NCBI RefSeq assembly: GCF_032399705.1
Contig: NZ_CP135922.1
Coordinates: 558,001 to 622,000, forward strand
DNA: 64,000 bases
Direction of reading: 5' to 3'
Origin: Paenibacillus sp. BIC5C1
Lineage (GTDB): Bacteria; Bacillota; Bacilli; Paenibacillales; Paenibacillaceae
In this document: piece by piece, positions 40,948 to 49,311 of the stretch
Layout of the letters: every line of letters starts with the position of its first letter
Position numbering within the stretch: the first letter of the stretch is position 1
Notes under the pieces: generated by a model
Database searches by the model: none
The model's input: only the letters and a program-made list of their open reading frames with translations
What the model was told of the DNA's origin: nothing
Position numbers and translations under genes: made by a program

Positions 40948-42579
40948 TCAAGCATTTCCGTCAGATAACGTTTTGCGATATTCCCCAGGTGTGATGCCCT
41001 CCATTTTTTTGAACACTTTACTGAAATACTTCTCATCCTGATAGCCGACCATCTCCGAGATCTTTGCAATTCGTAGTGAAGGGTTCTGTAACAGCAGCTT
41101 GGCGTTATTGATCCGCAGCTTACCCAAATACTCCGACCAGTTCAATCCGAACTGCTGTTTGAATTTGCGTGATATATATTCGCGACTCAGGTAGAACCGA
41201 GCAGCAATCTGTTGCAGAGACAGATCCTCCTGATAATGAGCATCCATATAACGTGCGATCTCACTCATCGGGTCCGGTGTGGCATGATGATGTGCAGTAA
41301 GGGCCTTTCCGGCTGCGAGCAACCGCTGCTCCAGCAGGGAGCGGAGCAAGGGCAGCGATAACAGTCCGTCACGGTCCAAAGGTAACTCGGCGAATGGAAT
41401 GGATTGTTCATCTATCGCTTCATCTTCCTCCTTCGGTGGGGCGCCTGCAGCATCATCGAGCCAACGGCCAATCATCCATTCCATTTCATCCACCCATTGC
41501 TGTATCTGCTCGGCTGTTACGACATCGAGCCGGGTAATGGGATCAATCCATTCTGCAACCGCATTGGATACACTGGAAGCGCGCCCACTCATAGATGCCA
41601 GTCGTAAGGACTCCTCAAAGGTAGATAACCGAAGTCCCTTGTTTCCGTTGGAGGACTCCATTGCATCGTGAATGCACTGCTTCGTTTGCAGGGCATTGCG
41701 TCGCCACAACCGCAAACTGGCTTCCTGATAGGCTCCCGAGGTTCCGGTAGGATAAAACTCACAGCTGGAGATACCGAAATGAAGACGGCGTTGGATGGTC
41801 TGCTCCAAACCATCGTTTACTTTTTCGAGAATGGTTTGAAGTGTCGAGCACTGACCCCAATATAGGAGAACGACTTCATCCGGTTGATCAAGCTGGCGGA
41901 ATACGACACCTTCGGCAGGTGGGGATAACATCTCCGCACAAATATTTAGCACAGAGAATACGAGCAAATCAGGCTGGCTGCGATATTTTGCCAAGCATTG
42001 GGCATCGAGATGGGAAAGGCTGGTGACGGCCACACTGCAACTATCGATTTGCTTGGGCAGATTTAATTCATCCCGTAGCCGTTGAAATTGGGTATTGTTG
42101 CTTCCGCGTCCCACGACAAGCTCTGTGAGCAGTCTGTCATGATAATGCGGACGCATCTGGTTGACCACCATGGATTGTCTTGTGGACTGCACACGAACAG
42201 CATCGTCTTCTTTCCAGGCGTCGACTGCTCTAAATAAGGATGAATTCAGTTCGTCGGCTTCAACTGGTTTGAGCAGGTAGTCCGTACCTCCATATCGGAT
42301 CGCATGTCTGACCAGTTCAAAATCATCATATCCGCTGATGACCAGTACCTTGCTGTGAGGGGCATGAACAGATATCCATTCAAGCAGAGCCATACCATCC
42401 TTGCCAGGCATTCGCATATCGCTGAGTACAATTTGTGGTTGATGAGCCGTAATGGCAGCGACCGCTTCATGACCATCTGCCGCTTCATACAAGGTATCAA
42501 TTCCTGCGGCTTCCCATTGACCAAGCAGCTTAATCGCATCGCGGACGTGTTTTTCATCATCGACAATCAAGGCTTTCAT
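40948..42579 (-). CDS. YesN-type response regulator with AraC DNA-binding domain
   Basis: 543 residues from the ATG at 42579, six bases after the upstream kinase stop; a GTG three codons earlier is possible. N-terminal receiver domain with the phosphoacceptor Asp in IVLSDMRMPGKDG (about residue 52) and Lys in LLKPVEADE. A middle region of about 300 residues is variable, and the C-terminal two HTH motifs of AraC type follow (LSLQQIAARFYLSREYISRKFKQQFG, IAKISEMVGYQDEKYFSKVFKK). It likely activates the divergent sugar ABC transporter genes in response to the kinase. Confidence 0.94.
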   Translation of the reverse strand: MKALIVDDEKHVRDAIKLLGQWEAAGIDTLYEAADGHEAVAAITAHQPQIVLSDMRMPGKDGMALLEWISVHAPHSKVLVISGYDDFELVRHAIRYGGTDYLLKPVEADELNSSLFRAVDAWKEDDAVRVQSTRQSMVVNQMRPHYHDRLLTELVVGRGSNNTQFQRLRDELNLPKQIDSCSVAVTSLSHLDAQCLAKYRSQPDLLVFSVLNICAEMLSPPAEGVVFRQLDQPDEVVLLYWGQCSTLQTILEKVNDGLEQTIQRRLHFGISSCEFYPTGTSGAYQEASLRLWRRNALQTKQCIHDAMESSNGNKGLRLSTFEESLRLASMSGRASSVSNAVAEWIDPITRLDVVTAEQIQQWVDEMEWMIGRWLDDAAGAPPKEEDEAIDEQSIPFAELPLDRDGLLSLPLLRSLLEQRLLAAGKALTAHHHATPDPMSEIARYMDAHYQEDLSLQQIAARFYLSREYISRKFKQQFGLNWSEYLGKLRINNAKLLLQNPSLRIAKISEMVGYQDEKYFSKVFKKMEGITPGEYRKTLSDGNA

Positions 42580-42584
42580 GTTGT

Positions 42585-44411
42585 TCACTCTCCCGCGTAT
42601 ATTTTGACTATGATCTGCACGCCATTCGGTTCCAGATTGCCAATCGTAAGCGTAGCATTGTATCCCGGAGGTGAGTTCAGTTGGAGTCTGCGCATCACAT
42701 TACGCAGTCCAATTGACTCGGTCTCGTCTGGTTCCTGTGAGGACTCGGAAGATAGAGATGCCGGACGCAACCAACGCTGAATTTCGGACAACTTGTCTTC
42801 CGGAATGCACGGCCCGTTATTTTCCAGTTGAATCTGAATCCAATCGTCAGGCGTTCGCTGACTGGAAATTCGTATCCTGCCTTTGCCAGGCTGAACATCC
42901 GCTCCATGCTTGAAGTAATTCTCGATTAAAGGCTGCAAGGTCATCCTCGGCATTTCGGCGCGCAGAGTATTTTCGGCAAAATCCAGTTCAACCTCCAGGC
43001 GGTCACCGAACCGCTCTTTTTGCAGTTCCAGGTAGAGCCGTGCATGCTCGGCTTCTTCGTTCAAAGTGACCCGGGTCTGGTCACGCATGCTGTAGCGCAG
43101 CATTTTGGATAGGGAAGAGAGCAGCACATACACCCGTTGTCCTTGCTGTTGAAGCGCCAGTGTACCGATGGATTGCAACGTATTATACAGAAAATGGGGA
43201 TGAATCTGGGCTTGCAGCGCTTTGAGCTGGTTGGTTTTATTCGCAATCTCAAGGCGATATTCCCGCAAAATCAAGTTGTTTACCGTATCCATCATATCCC
43301 GGAAATGACGGGCCAGCACACCGATCTCGTCCCGACTCGTTAAACGGATATCCACATGCAGGCGTCCTGCCTGAATCTGGTTCATATAACGCATTAATTG
43401 CTTGAGCGGTCCGGTGATCCGGATCGAGATGAACAGGGTTGCTACAATGACTAACAACAGTGCAGCAATAGCGATCATGGCATTATTCCACGTTAAGGTG
43501 GTGGCGCTCGCGTACAGTGTTTCATTCGGAATCTGTTTAACAATGGTCCAGTCTGCAAATTGGCTGCCTAACTGCTGGTACACATACATGGAATGATCCT
43601 GTTCAAAATGACCTGAAGCGGTCTGTACTATCCCTGCACTGGAACGTGCCGAATTCAGCTCAGTTGCTGCTTCTTGCCGTAATGCATCCGTTCCACTGAC
43701 TTCCGACTTTCCTTCAAAAATGATCTGGTTCTGATTGTCGATGACATAGATCTGTTCCTTTGTCGGATCATACAGTCTGCTGCAAATTTCGGCAATGGTA
43801 TCCATGTTCAAATCGATGGCGAGCACACCCAACCGTTCGGTCGAAGGCACATCCTTGATCACACGGTGAAGGGTAATTACTGTTCTTGGAGGATCATCCG
43901 CTGACGCTGCCTTGAAGCCGTAAGAATGACTAAGGTGCGCCGATTCGACCCAGATATCCGGGCTTTTATCGTTAGATTTTCCATGAAGCGAGTCGGAGTA
44001 GGCCTGTTTGCGTTCTTCCCGCTTCGGGAAAGGATTCGCAATTAATGTCGATTGATTGGCAGCAAAGGAGTGCAGATACAGCTGAAATACATCAGGCACA
44101 GCCGAACGTATCGTCTGCAGAGTGGTGTATACCTCGGCAACTGCGCGATAATCGCCGGGGATTTTTGCCAAATTTCGCAGAAAATTCGGATCAGTGTACA
44201 CAGCAAGCGAAGCTCGTGCCACGTTATCCACGTAATTGTTGAGATTGGTGGACGCCTGGAAAATCAGGCGTTTGTTCTCGGCGACGGCCTGTTCGCGCAG
44301 GGCAGTTTTGGTCTGGATAAACGTCATGCTGATGGATGCCAGTAGCGGGATCGTCGTGGCAATGAGCATAAAAGCGATTAGCTTGGTGCGAATGCTGTAG
44401 TATTTTGACAT
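42585..44411 (-). CDS. YesM-type sensor histidine kinase
   Basis: 608 residues. A membrane helix at about 10-35, an extracellular dCache-like sensor (40-290), a second helix (MIAIAALLLVIVATLFISIRI), HAMP (RITGPLKQLMRYMNQIQAGRLHVD), and a His_kinase domain with the phosphoacceptor in IHPHFLYNTLQSI (about residue 402). HATPase_c follows with TLQPLIENYFKHGADV. Divergent from the sugar transporter operon by 143 bases, so it probably senses the sugar or its loaded binding protein. Confidence 0.94.
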   Translation of the reverse strand: MSKYYSIRTKLIAFMLIATTIPLLASISMTFIQTKTALREQAVAENKRLIFQASTNLNNYVDNVARASLAVYTDPNFLRNLAKIPGDYRAVAEVYTTLQTIRSAVPDVFQLYLHSFAANQSTLIANPFPKREERKQAYSDSLHGKSNDKSPDIWVESAHLSHSYGFKAASADDPPRTVITLHRVIKDVPSTERLGVLAIDLNMDTIAEICSRLYDPTKEQIYVIDNQNQIIFEGKSEVSGTDALRQEAATELNSARSSAGIVQTASGHFEQDHSMYVYQQLGSQFADWTIVKQIPNETLYASATTLTWNNAMIAIAALLLVIVATLFISIRITGPLKQLMRYMNQIQAGRLHVDIRLTSRDEIGVLARHFRDMMDTVNNLILREYRLEIANKTNQLKALQAQIHPHFLYNTLQSIGTLALQQQGQRVYVLLSSLSKMLRYSMRDQTRVTLNEEAEHARLYLELQKERFGDRLEVELDFAENTLRAEMPRMTLQPLIENYFKHGADVQPGKGRIRISSQRTPDDWIQIQLENNGPCIPEDKLSEIQRWLRPASLSSESSQEPDETESIGLRNVMRRLQLNSPPGYNATLTIGNLEPNGVQIIVKIYAGE

Positions 44412-44554
44412 CGTGACACCCCTTCTGGTTGCAGGTTAAGAAAGGACAATATTTTACACCCAACTGTTCACTAGGGTCGGTGTTTCCCTGTGTGAGAATG
44501 GGGTTTAATAGAACAAGAGACCAATTTCATCCATCTATAGAAGGGGAGAACGAT

Positions 44555-45436
44555 ATGAAGCATCGCAAATCTTCACAGCTGTTACAGCAGCTTGTGTTCG
44601 TGGGTCCCTCCATCGTCTTTTTTATTCTCATTATCGTGGTACCTTTCCTGCTTGGCATGGTATATTCCTTTACCGACTGGAACGGGGTGTCGGCGAACAT
44701 TCATTGGGTAGGGTTCGACAATTTCAAGCAAATTTTTGCGAATGATCCCAAGTTTCTATCTGCGTTTTGGTTTACGGTGCGCTTCACCGTGGTTGGTGTA
44801 ATTTTGACCAATGTTATCGGTTTTTTCCTGGCGTATTTCCTGACCAAGCCGCTCAAGACGAGAAACTTTCTGCGCACGATCTTTTTTATGCCTAACGTGA
44901 TCGGTGGATTGTTGCTCGGCTTTATCTGGCAGTTCATATTTGTGAAAGGGTTTTCAGCAGTAGGCGACGTAACCGGATGGTCCTTCTTCAACCTCCCATG
45001 GTTGGGAGACGAGCCGACCGCCTTCTGGGGTATCGTCATTGTATTTGTCTGGCAGACCGCAGGATATCTGATGGTTATCTACATCTCATCATTGACCAAC
45101 GTATCACCGGATCTGCTGGAAGCTGCCGAAATTGATGGTGCCAGCCGTTGGCAGGTACTGCGCAGTATTATTTTCCCGCTCATTATGCCGGGAGTCACAA
45201 TCTGTCTGTTCCTTGCCATCTCCTGGTCCTTCAAAATGTTCGATCTCAATCTGTCGCTGACCAAAGGCGGACCGTTTGGATCAACAGAATCGGTAGCGCT
45301 GAATATTTACAATGAAGCTTTTGTAAATAATCGGTACGGTATCGGTACAGCCAAAGCACTTGTATTCTTCGTAATCGTTGCCATTATCACCATGATCCAG
45401 GTGCGTGTGACGAAGAGCAAGGAGGTGGAGGCATAG
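44555..45436 (+). CDS. Sugar ABC transporter permease (MalF/LacF type)
   Basis: 293 residues from the ATG at 44555 with AAGGGGAG upstream; the frame extends further upstream without an RBS. Six membrane helices and the EAA loop (EAAEIDGASRWQVLRSIIFPLIMPG, about residues 190-215) that contacts the ATPase. The next gene follows directly. The operon has no ATPase gene, so a shared MsmX-type ATPase encoded elsewhere is expected (known for CUT1 systems). Confidence 0.93.
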   Translation: MKHRKSSQLLQQLVFVGPSIVFFILIIVVPFLLGMVYSFTDWNGVSANIHWVGFDNFKQIFANDPKFLSAFWFTVRFTVVGVILTNVIGFFLAYFLTKPLKTRNFLRTIFFMPNVIGGLLLGFIWQFIFVKGFSAVGDVTGWSFFNLPWLGDEPTAFWGIVIVFVWQTAGYLMVIYISSLTNVSPDLLEAAEIDGASRWQVLRSIIFPLIMPGVTICLFLAISWSFKMFDLNLSLTKGGPFGSTESVALNIYNEAFVNNRYGIGTAKALVFFVIVAIITMIQVRVTKSKEVEA

Positions 45437-46273
45437 ATGGAAACGTCAAAAAATTACCGCTTCAGTACCATTGTAACCGAGATTGTGATGGTACTCATTG
45501 GATTATTGTTCCTGGTTCCGTTTTACTTCCTGTTTGTCAATTCGGTCAAAACATTCGGTGACCTGCTTACCAATTCGGCCGCATGGCCGGAGGTGTTCCA
45601 ATGGGGCAACTATGCAAACGCTTGGGAGAAAATTAAATTCCCTTCAGCGCTGATGAACTCGCTCATCGTCACTGTAGTCAGCAATCTGCTGCTGGTGTTG
45701 ATCAGCTCCATGGCCGCCTATCGAATGGTACGCAGCGATACGCGCTTCAACCGGATTTTGTTCGGCATGTTCATTGCTGCCATGGTGATTCCGTTTCAGT
45801 CTATCATGATTCCACTCGTTACTGTAACCAGTAATCTTGGACTGATCGACAGTCTCTTCGGACTCATCATCTGTTATCTCGGTTTTGGCGCACCGATGTC
45901 CATCTTCCTGTTCCACGGATTCGTCAAATCGGTTCCGCTCGAAATTGAAGAAGCAGCTCGGGTGGATGGAAGCTCCGCCTACGGCGTGTTCTTCCGGATT
46001 GTGTTCCCGCTCATGAAGCCGATGTATGTTACCGTCATTATTCTGAATACACTCTGGATCTGGAATGACTATCTGCTGCCATCCCTGATTCTGCAAAGCT
46101 CCAATTTGCGTACAATTCCGATTGCGACCTTTGCGCTCTTCGGACAATATACGAAACAATGGGATCTCGCCCTGCCTGCACTGGTGCTTGGCATCATGCC
46201 AATTATCATCTTCTTCCTGCTGATGCAGAAATACATCATTCAGGGGATTACTGCTGGATCTGTTAAAGGGTAA
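45437..46273 (+). CDS. Sugar ABC transporter permease (MalG/LacG type)
   Basis: 278 residues, ATG directly after the stop of the first permease, with AAGGAGGTGGAGG at the end of that gene. Six helices and an EAA loop (EEAARVDGSSAYGVFFRIVFPLMKP). It pairs with the previous permease to form the CUT1 transport channel. Confidence 0.93.
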   Translation: METSKNYRFSTIVTEIVMVLIGLLFLVPFYFLFVNSVKTFGDLLTNSAAWPEVFQWGNYANAWEKIKFPSALMNSLIVTVVSNLLLVLISSMAAYRMVRSDTRFNRILFGMFIAAMVIPFQSIMIPLVTVTSNLGLIDSLFGLIICYLGFGAPMSIFLFHGFVKSVPLEIEEAARVDGSSAYGVFFRIVFPLMKPMYVTVIILNTLWIWNDYLLPSLILQSSNLRTIPIATFALFGQYTKQWDLALPALVLGIMPIIIFFLLMQKYIIQGITAGSVKG

Positions 46274-46904
46274 GTGCGAGGACGGAAGCTCCGAGATCAT
46301 GTGCACTTACGGTCGCTGTTGTTCCTCGGTGGCCTGAAAGAATTCAGGTAAAGAAGCCACCGGGTATCAAAGGCGAACGCTACGCTCCTCCAGCGCATCA
46401 TGATCCCTCCGCTCCGACCTCGCACGGAGGTGTGCAAGGGAGTCATGCCTGCTAAGCATGGGCCTGACTTTTGGGCAGGAAGAGCAGGGCGATACAGTGA
46501 AGAGACACATCGCCTGAGCACTCCTTCTGAGGAGGAATGATAAATTCTCGGGTCAAAGTTCTAACGAACTCACCGCATCTTATGAGGTGAATAATTGAGG
46601 CATGCAAAGTTTAACGAACCTCAGTAACGTTATTTAGGTACAAACAAGTGTCAGAACCTAAAAATCGATAAAACGGACGAAATAACGTCGCTATGATTCG
46701 TTAAATCGCAAACTTACTGCAAATGGGAGCGAATAGCATGCGCTCGGTTCGTTGGGCTAGGAAAGAACCAGGTACTTAGCATGGTGTAGGGGGAAACAAC
46801 AATGCGGGAACGGTTGTAAATCAATCGCCGCCTGCATCCCGGCGGACTGAATAAAAAATGCAACGAAGCTGTTATACTGAAACTACTATAGGGAGAGTGT
46901 ATGT
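46274..46904. other. 631-base gene-free stretch before the sugar-binding protein gene
   Basis: The first 270 bases are relatively GC-rich and rich in small hairpins, for example GGTGGC-CTGAA/TTCAG-GCCACC (about 46335-46368) and a tRNA-like loop near 46450. The middle has a 94-base palindrome (46611-46704). The last 150 bases hold the likely promoter area of the sugar-binding protein gene. No protein frame has a convincing start and composition. Confidence 0.5.
46611..46704. repeat. 94-bp imperfect palindromic element
   Basis: 25-base arms (46611-46635 and 46680-46704) match at 20 of 25 positions (outer TTAACGAA, inner ACGTTATTT/AAATAACGT). The same total length as the element at 40691, but the arm sequences differ. 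Possibly a REP/MITE-like intergenic repeat, or a strong RNA hairpin upstream of the sugar-binding protein gene. Confidence 0.5.
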
Positions 46905-48203
46905 ATGAAAAGAATGACCAAGTTGACGTTGCTTATGCTGATTGCTTTTTCTGTAATGCTTGCGGGTTGTGGCAACGGAGATAAGAGTGGAAGTCCTGTC
47001 AACACTGACACCCAAGGTGGCGGAGAAGCTGCTGCTGGAGACAAAACCATTAAAATCTTTCAATTCAAAGTCGAAATTGCGGAAGCGCTTAACCGTCTCA
47101 AAGCGGAATATGAGTCCTCTCATCCAGGCATCAAATTGGACATTCAGACCGTTGGTGGCGGTAGTGACTACGGCGCTGCATTGAAAGCCAAGTTCGCTGC
47201 TGGCGAACAACCTGACATTTTCAACGTTGGTGGGTATCGTGAACTGGATACATGGCTCGAATATCTGGAAGATCTGTCAGGTGAAGCATGGGTAAAAGAT
47301 GTGCTTGATGTTGCCAAAGAGCCGATGACCAAAGACGGAAAACTGTATGGACAGCCGCTGGCACTGGAAGGCTATGGCTTCATTTATAACAAAGACCTCT
47401 TCCAAAAAGCAGGTATCACTGAAATTCCAACGACACTGGAACAGTTGGATCAGGCTGCACAGAAACTTCAAGCCGCAGGCATTACCCCGTTCTCCAATGG
47501 TTATCAGGAATGGTGGGTACTCGGCAATCATAACGTAAACGTGGCATTTGCGAATCAGGCAGATCCGGTGAAATTTATTCAAGGTCTTAACGAAGGTACG
47601 GAGAAAATCCCTGGCAATCAGGTGTTCACAGACTGGATGAACTTGCTCGACTTGACGCTGAAATACAGCAACAAAAACCCGCTCACAACCGACTACAACA
47701 CACAGGTAACCCTGTTTGCCAGTGGGGAAGCAGCGATGATGCAGCAAGGGAACTGGACGCAAGTACAAATTGATGGCATCGATCCTGATCTGAATCTTGG
47801 CATTCTGCCGATGCCAATTACGAATGAACCGAACGACAAATTGTTTGTTGGTGTACCGAACTACTGGGTTGTGAACAAGAATTCGCAAGTGAAGCCGGAA
47901 GCGAAAGAATTTCTGGAATGGCTCGTGACATCCGATACGGGAAAACAGTATATGACCAAAGAATTCAAGTTTATCCCGGCGTTTAGTTCCATTCAGGCAT
48001 CCGAAGAGGATCTGGGTGACCTCGCAACCGATATCATGAAGTACAGCCAAGAAAACAAAACATTAAGCTGGAACTTCAATCGTTTCCCTGAAGGTGTTCC
48101 ACAAGAATTCGGTAGCACGATTCAGGCATATGTGGCAGGCAAATCAGATAAAAAAGCTCTGCTTGATGCATTGCAGCAAAACTGGGATAGTCTGAAAAAA
48201 TAA
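46905..48203 (+). CDS. Extracellular sugar-binding lipoprotein
   Basis: 432 residues. Lipobox VMLAGCGN with lipidated Cys22 after a hydrophobic signal, then a Gly/Ala-rich linker, then a family-1 solute-binding fold (KIFQFKVEIAEALNRLKAEYESSHPGIKLDI ... QPDIFNVGG ... AAMMQQGNWTQVQIDG). It delivers a sugar or oligosaccharide to the two upstream permeases. It is separated from them by 631 bases, which may allow higher expression of the binding protein. Confidence 0.94.
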   Translation: MKRMTKLTLLMLIAFSVMLAGCGNGDKSGSPVNTDTQGGGEAAAGDKTIKIFQFKVEIAEALNRLKAEYESSHPGIKLDIQTVGGGSDYGAALKAKFAAGEQPDIFNVGGYRELDTWLEYLEDLSGEAWVKDVLDVAKEPMTKDGKLYGQPLALEGYGFIYNKDLFQKAGITEIPTTLEQLDQAAQKLQAAGITPFSNGYQEWWVLGNHNVNVAFANQADPVKFIQGLNEGTEKIPGNQVFTDWMNLLDLTLKYSNKNPLTTDYNTQVTLFASGEAAMMQQGNWTQVQIDGIDPDLNLGILPMPITNEPNDKLFVGVPNYWVVNKNSQVKPEAKEFLEWLVTSDTGKQYMTKEFKFIPAFSSIQASEEDLGDLATDIMKYSQENKTLSWNFNRFPEGVPQEFGSTIQAYVAGKSDKKALLDALQQNWDSLKK

Positions 48204-48258
48204 TCACTCGGATTAGCTATCTGCATAAGTAAAATAGTGTCATCTCATCCTTGAATGG

Positions 48259-48530
48259 ATATCCACATACTAATATCCACAGGCTAATGTAGCCCAACGC
48301 AAATGATTTGGATGAGTAGTCAACTCAAATAGGTCAACCAGAATTGTATTCTGGTTGACCTATTTTTTAGTTTTGGGACTACGTTATACAGATTGGATGA
48401 ATAACATGCGAACATCATGTTCTTGAAATGTGGATAACCCCAACATATTTAGAGGCCCAATGACATATTTAACACAGAGTTAATACTATATGTGGATATC
48501 CTGTGTGTACAATGTTCTAAATGTGGACAA
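48259..48530. promoter_or_regulatory. Cluster 1 of DnaA-box-like sites
   Basis: Matches to TTATNCACA (one mismatch allowed): plus strand at 48259-48267 and 48273-48281 (both ATATCCACA); minus strand at 48430-48438 (a perfect TTATCCACA), 48491-48499 and 48522-48530. Five in 272 bases. DnaA binding is inference. Confidence 0.5.
48328..48370 (+). terminator. Strong intrinsic terminator
   Basis: Perfect 17-base arms (48328-48344 and 48348-48364) with a three-base loop and a T6 run, downstream of the sugar-binding protein gene. Confidence 0.92.
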
Positions 48531-48578
48531 GTGCGAGAAATATTGGGGCAAAGATCATCTTTTGTTAACAACATCACT

Positions 48579-48606
48579 TGTGTTTGTTTAATTAGTACTG
48601 TATAGT
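48579..48606 (+). promoter_or_regulatory. Promoter of the TetR gene
   Basis: TTGTGT and TATAGT spaced 16 bases. The -10 element lies inside the operator. A start seven bases downstream would fall at the gene's ATG, implying a leaderless mRNA. Confidence 0.5.
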
Positions 48607-48610
48607 TCTA
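48593..48610. promoter_or_regulatory. TetR operator 1 (autoregulatory)
   Basis: TAGTACTGTATAGTTCTA, a 7-4-7 dyad with one imperfect position. It matches the perfect operator at 49260-49277 in 17 of 18 bases and covers the -10 box of the tetR gene. Confidence 0.8.
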
Positions 48611-48613
48611 TTT

Positions 48614-49234
48614 ATGACAAATCAAAAATCGATCTCGGGTTCTGTAAAATCCAAAAGTTCCAATCCGGTTAATCGGACCAAGGCAGTCGAAGTGGCTGCT
48701 CAGTTATTTTTGCGTCAGGGATATAGCTATGTCAGTATGGATGAGGTCGTGCGGGCAAGCGGGGTATCCAAATCGAATATCTATTACCATTTCAAAAACA
48801 AGGAGGAATTGCTCCAGGCGGTGGTGCAATACTGGATTGCCCAGTATGAATCTGAGCTCTACCTGCTGCTCAGTCAGCGTGAACGAGAAGTCACAGAACG
48901 GATCTATTCGTTCATGGCGTTACTGTCCGCAGGAATGGAAGGGCGCGATTATAAAGGAAGTTGTCCGTTTATTACATTGTATATGCAGACACCAGCCAGC
49001 GCACCCGAAGTGAAAGAAAGTATAGCCCGTTTCTTCCGTGAGCTGCAGCCGATGATGGAAAAGCTGTTGCAGCAAGGGATGGATCGTGGCGAATTTCGTA
49101 AAGGGATTGAGCCGGGACCCGCGGCTGCATTATTTATCGCTGCATTGGAAGGTTCACTTGTACTCGCGGAGACTGCGCGTGATATAGGGATTATTGAACA
49201 ATCAGCACGTACATTTTGTCAGATGCTTCGGTAA
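48614..49234 (+). CDS. TetR-family repressor
   Basis: 206 residues. N-terminal TetR DNA-binding domain (residues 15-65: VAAQLFLRQGYSYVSMDEVVRASGVSKSNIYYHFKNKEEL). The C-terminal ligand domain includes GSCPFITLYMQTP. There is no ribosome binding site before the ATG at 48614, and the -10 box is only seven bases upstream, so the mRNA is probably leaderless. Palindromic operators lie before this gene and before the next one, so it likely represses itself and the reductase-hydrolase fusion gene. The inducer is unknown. Confidence 0.92.
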   Translation: MTNQKSISGSVKSKSSNPVNRTKAVEVAAQLFLRQGYSYVSMDEVVRASGVSKSNIYYHFKNKEELLQAVVQYWIAQYESELYLLLSQREREVTERIYSFMALLSAGMEGRDYKGSCPFITLYMQTPASAPEVKESIARFFRELQPMMEKLLQQGMDRGEFRKGIEPGPAAALFIAALEGSLVLAETARDIGIIEQSARTFCQMLR

Positions 49235-49259
49235 ACGAAGCTCTTTTTTTGACCAAAAC

Positions 49260-49277
49260 TAGTACTGTATAGTACTA
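49260..49277. promoter_or_regulatory. TetR operator 2
   Basis: TAGTACTGTATAGTACTA, a perfect inverted repeat (TAGTACT-GTAT-AGTACTA), 35 bases before the start of the reductase-hydrolase fusion gene. Confidence 0.85.
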
Positions 49278-49311
49278 AATAAAAAATGATAAAAAGGGAG
49301 AGAGATTAGAA

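Larger units (their letters stand above)
48204..48613. other. Gene-free region with terminator and DnaA-box-like 9-mers
   Basis: 410 bases: the terminator of the sugar-binding protein gene, five DnaA-box-like 9-mers, and the tetR promoter/operator. No protein frame is supported. Confidence 0.6.

Noticed and set aside
46440..46540. tRNA-Ser(GCT)-like anticodon arm (CATGC-CTGCTAA-GCATG)
   Set aside because: The stem-loop is perfect, but too few bases precede it for a D-arm, no TTCGA T-arm follows, and the flanks do not form an acceptor stem.
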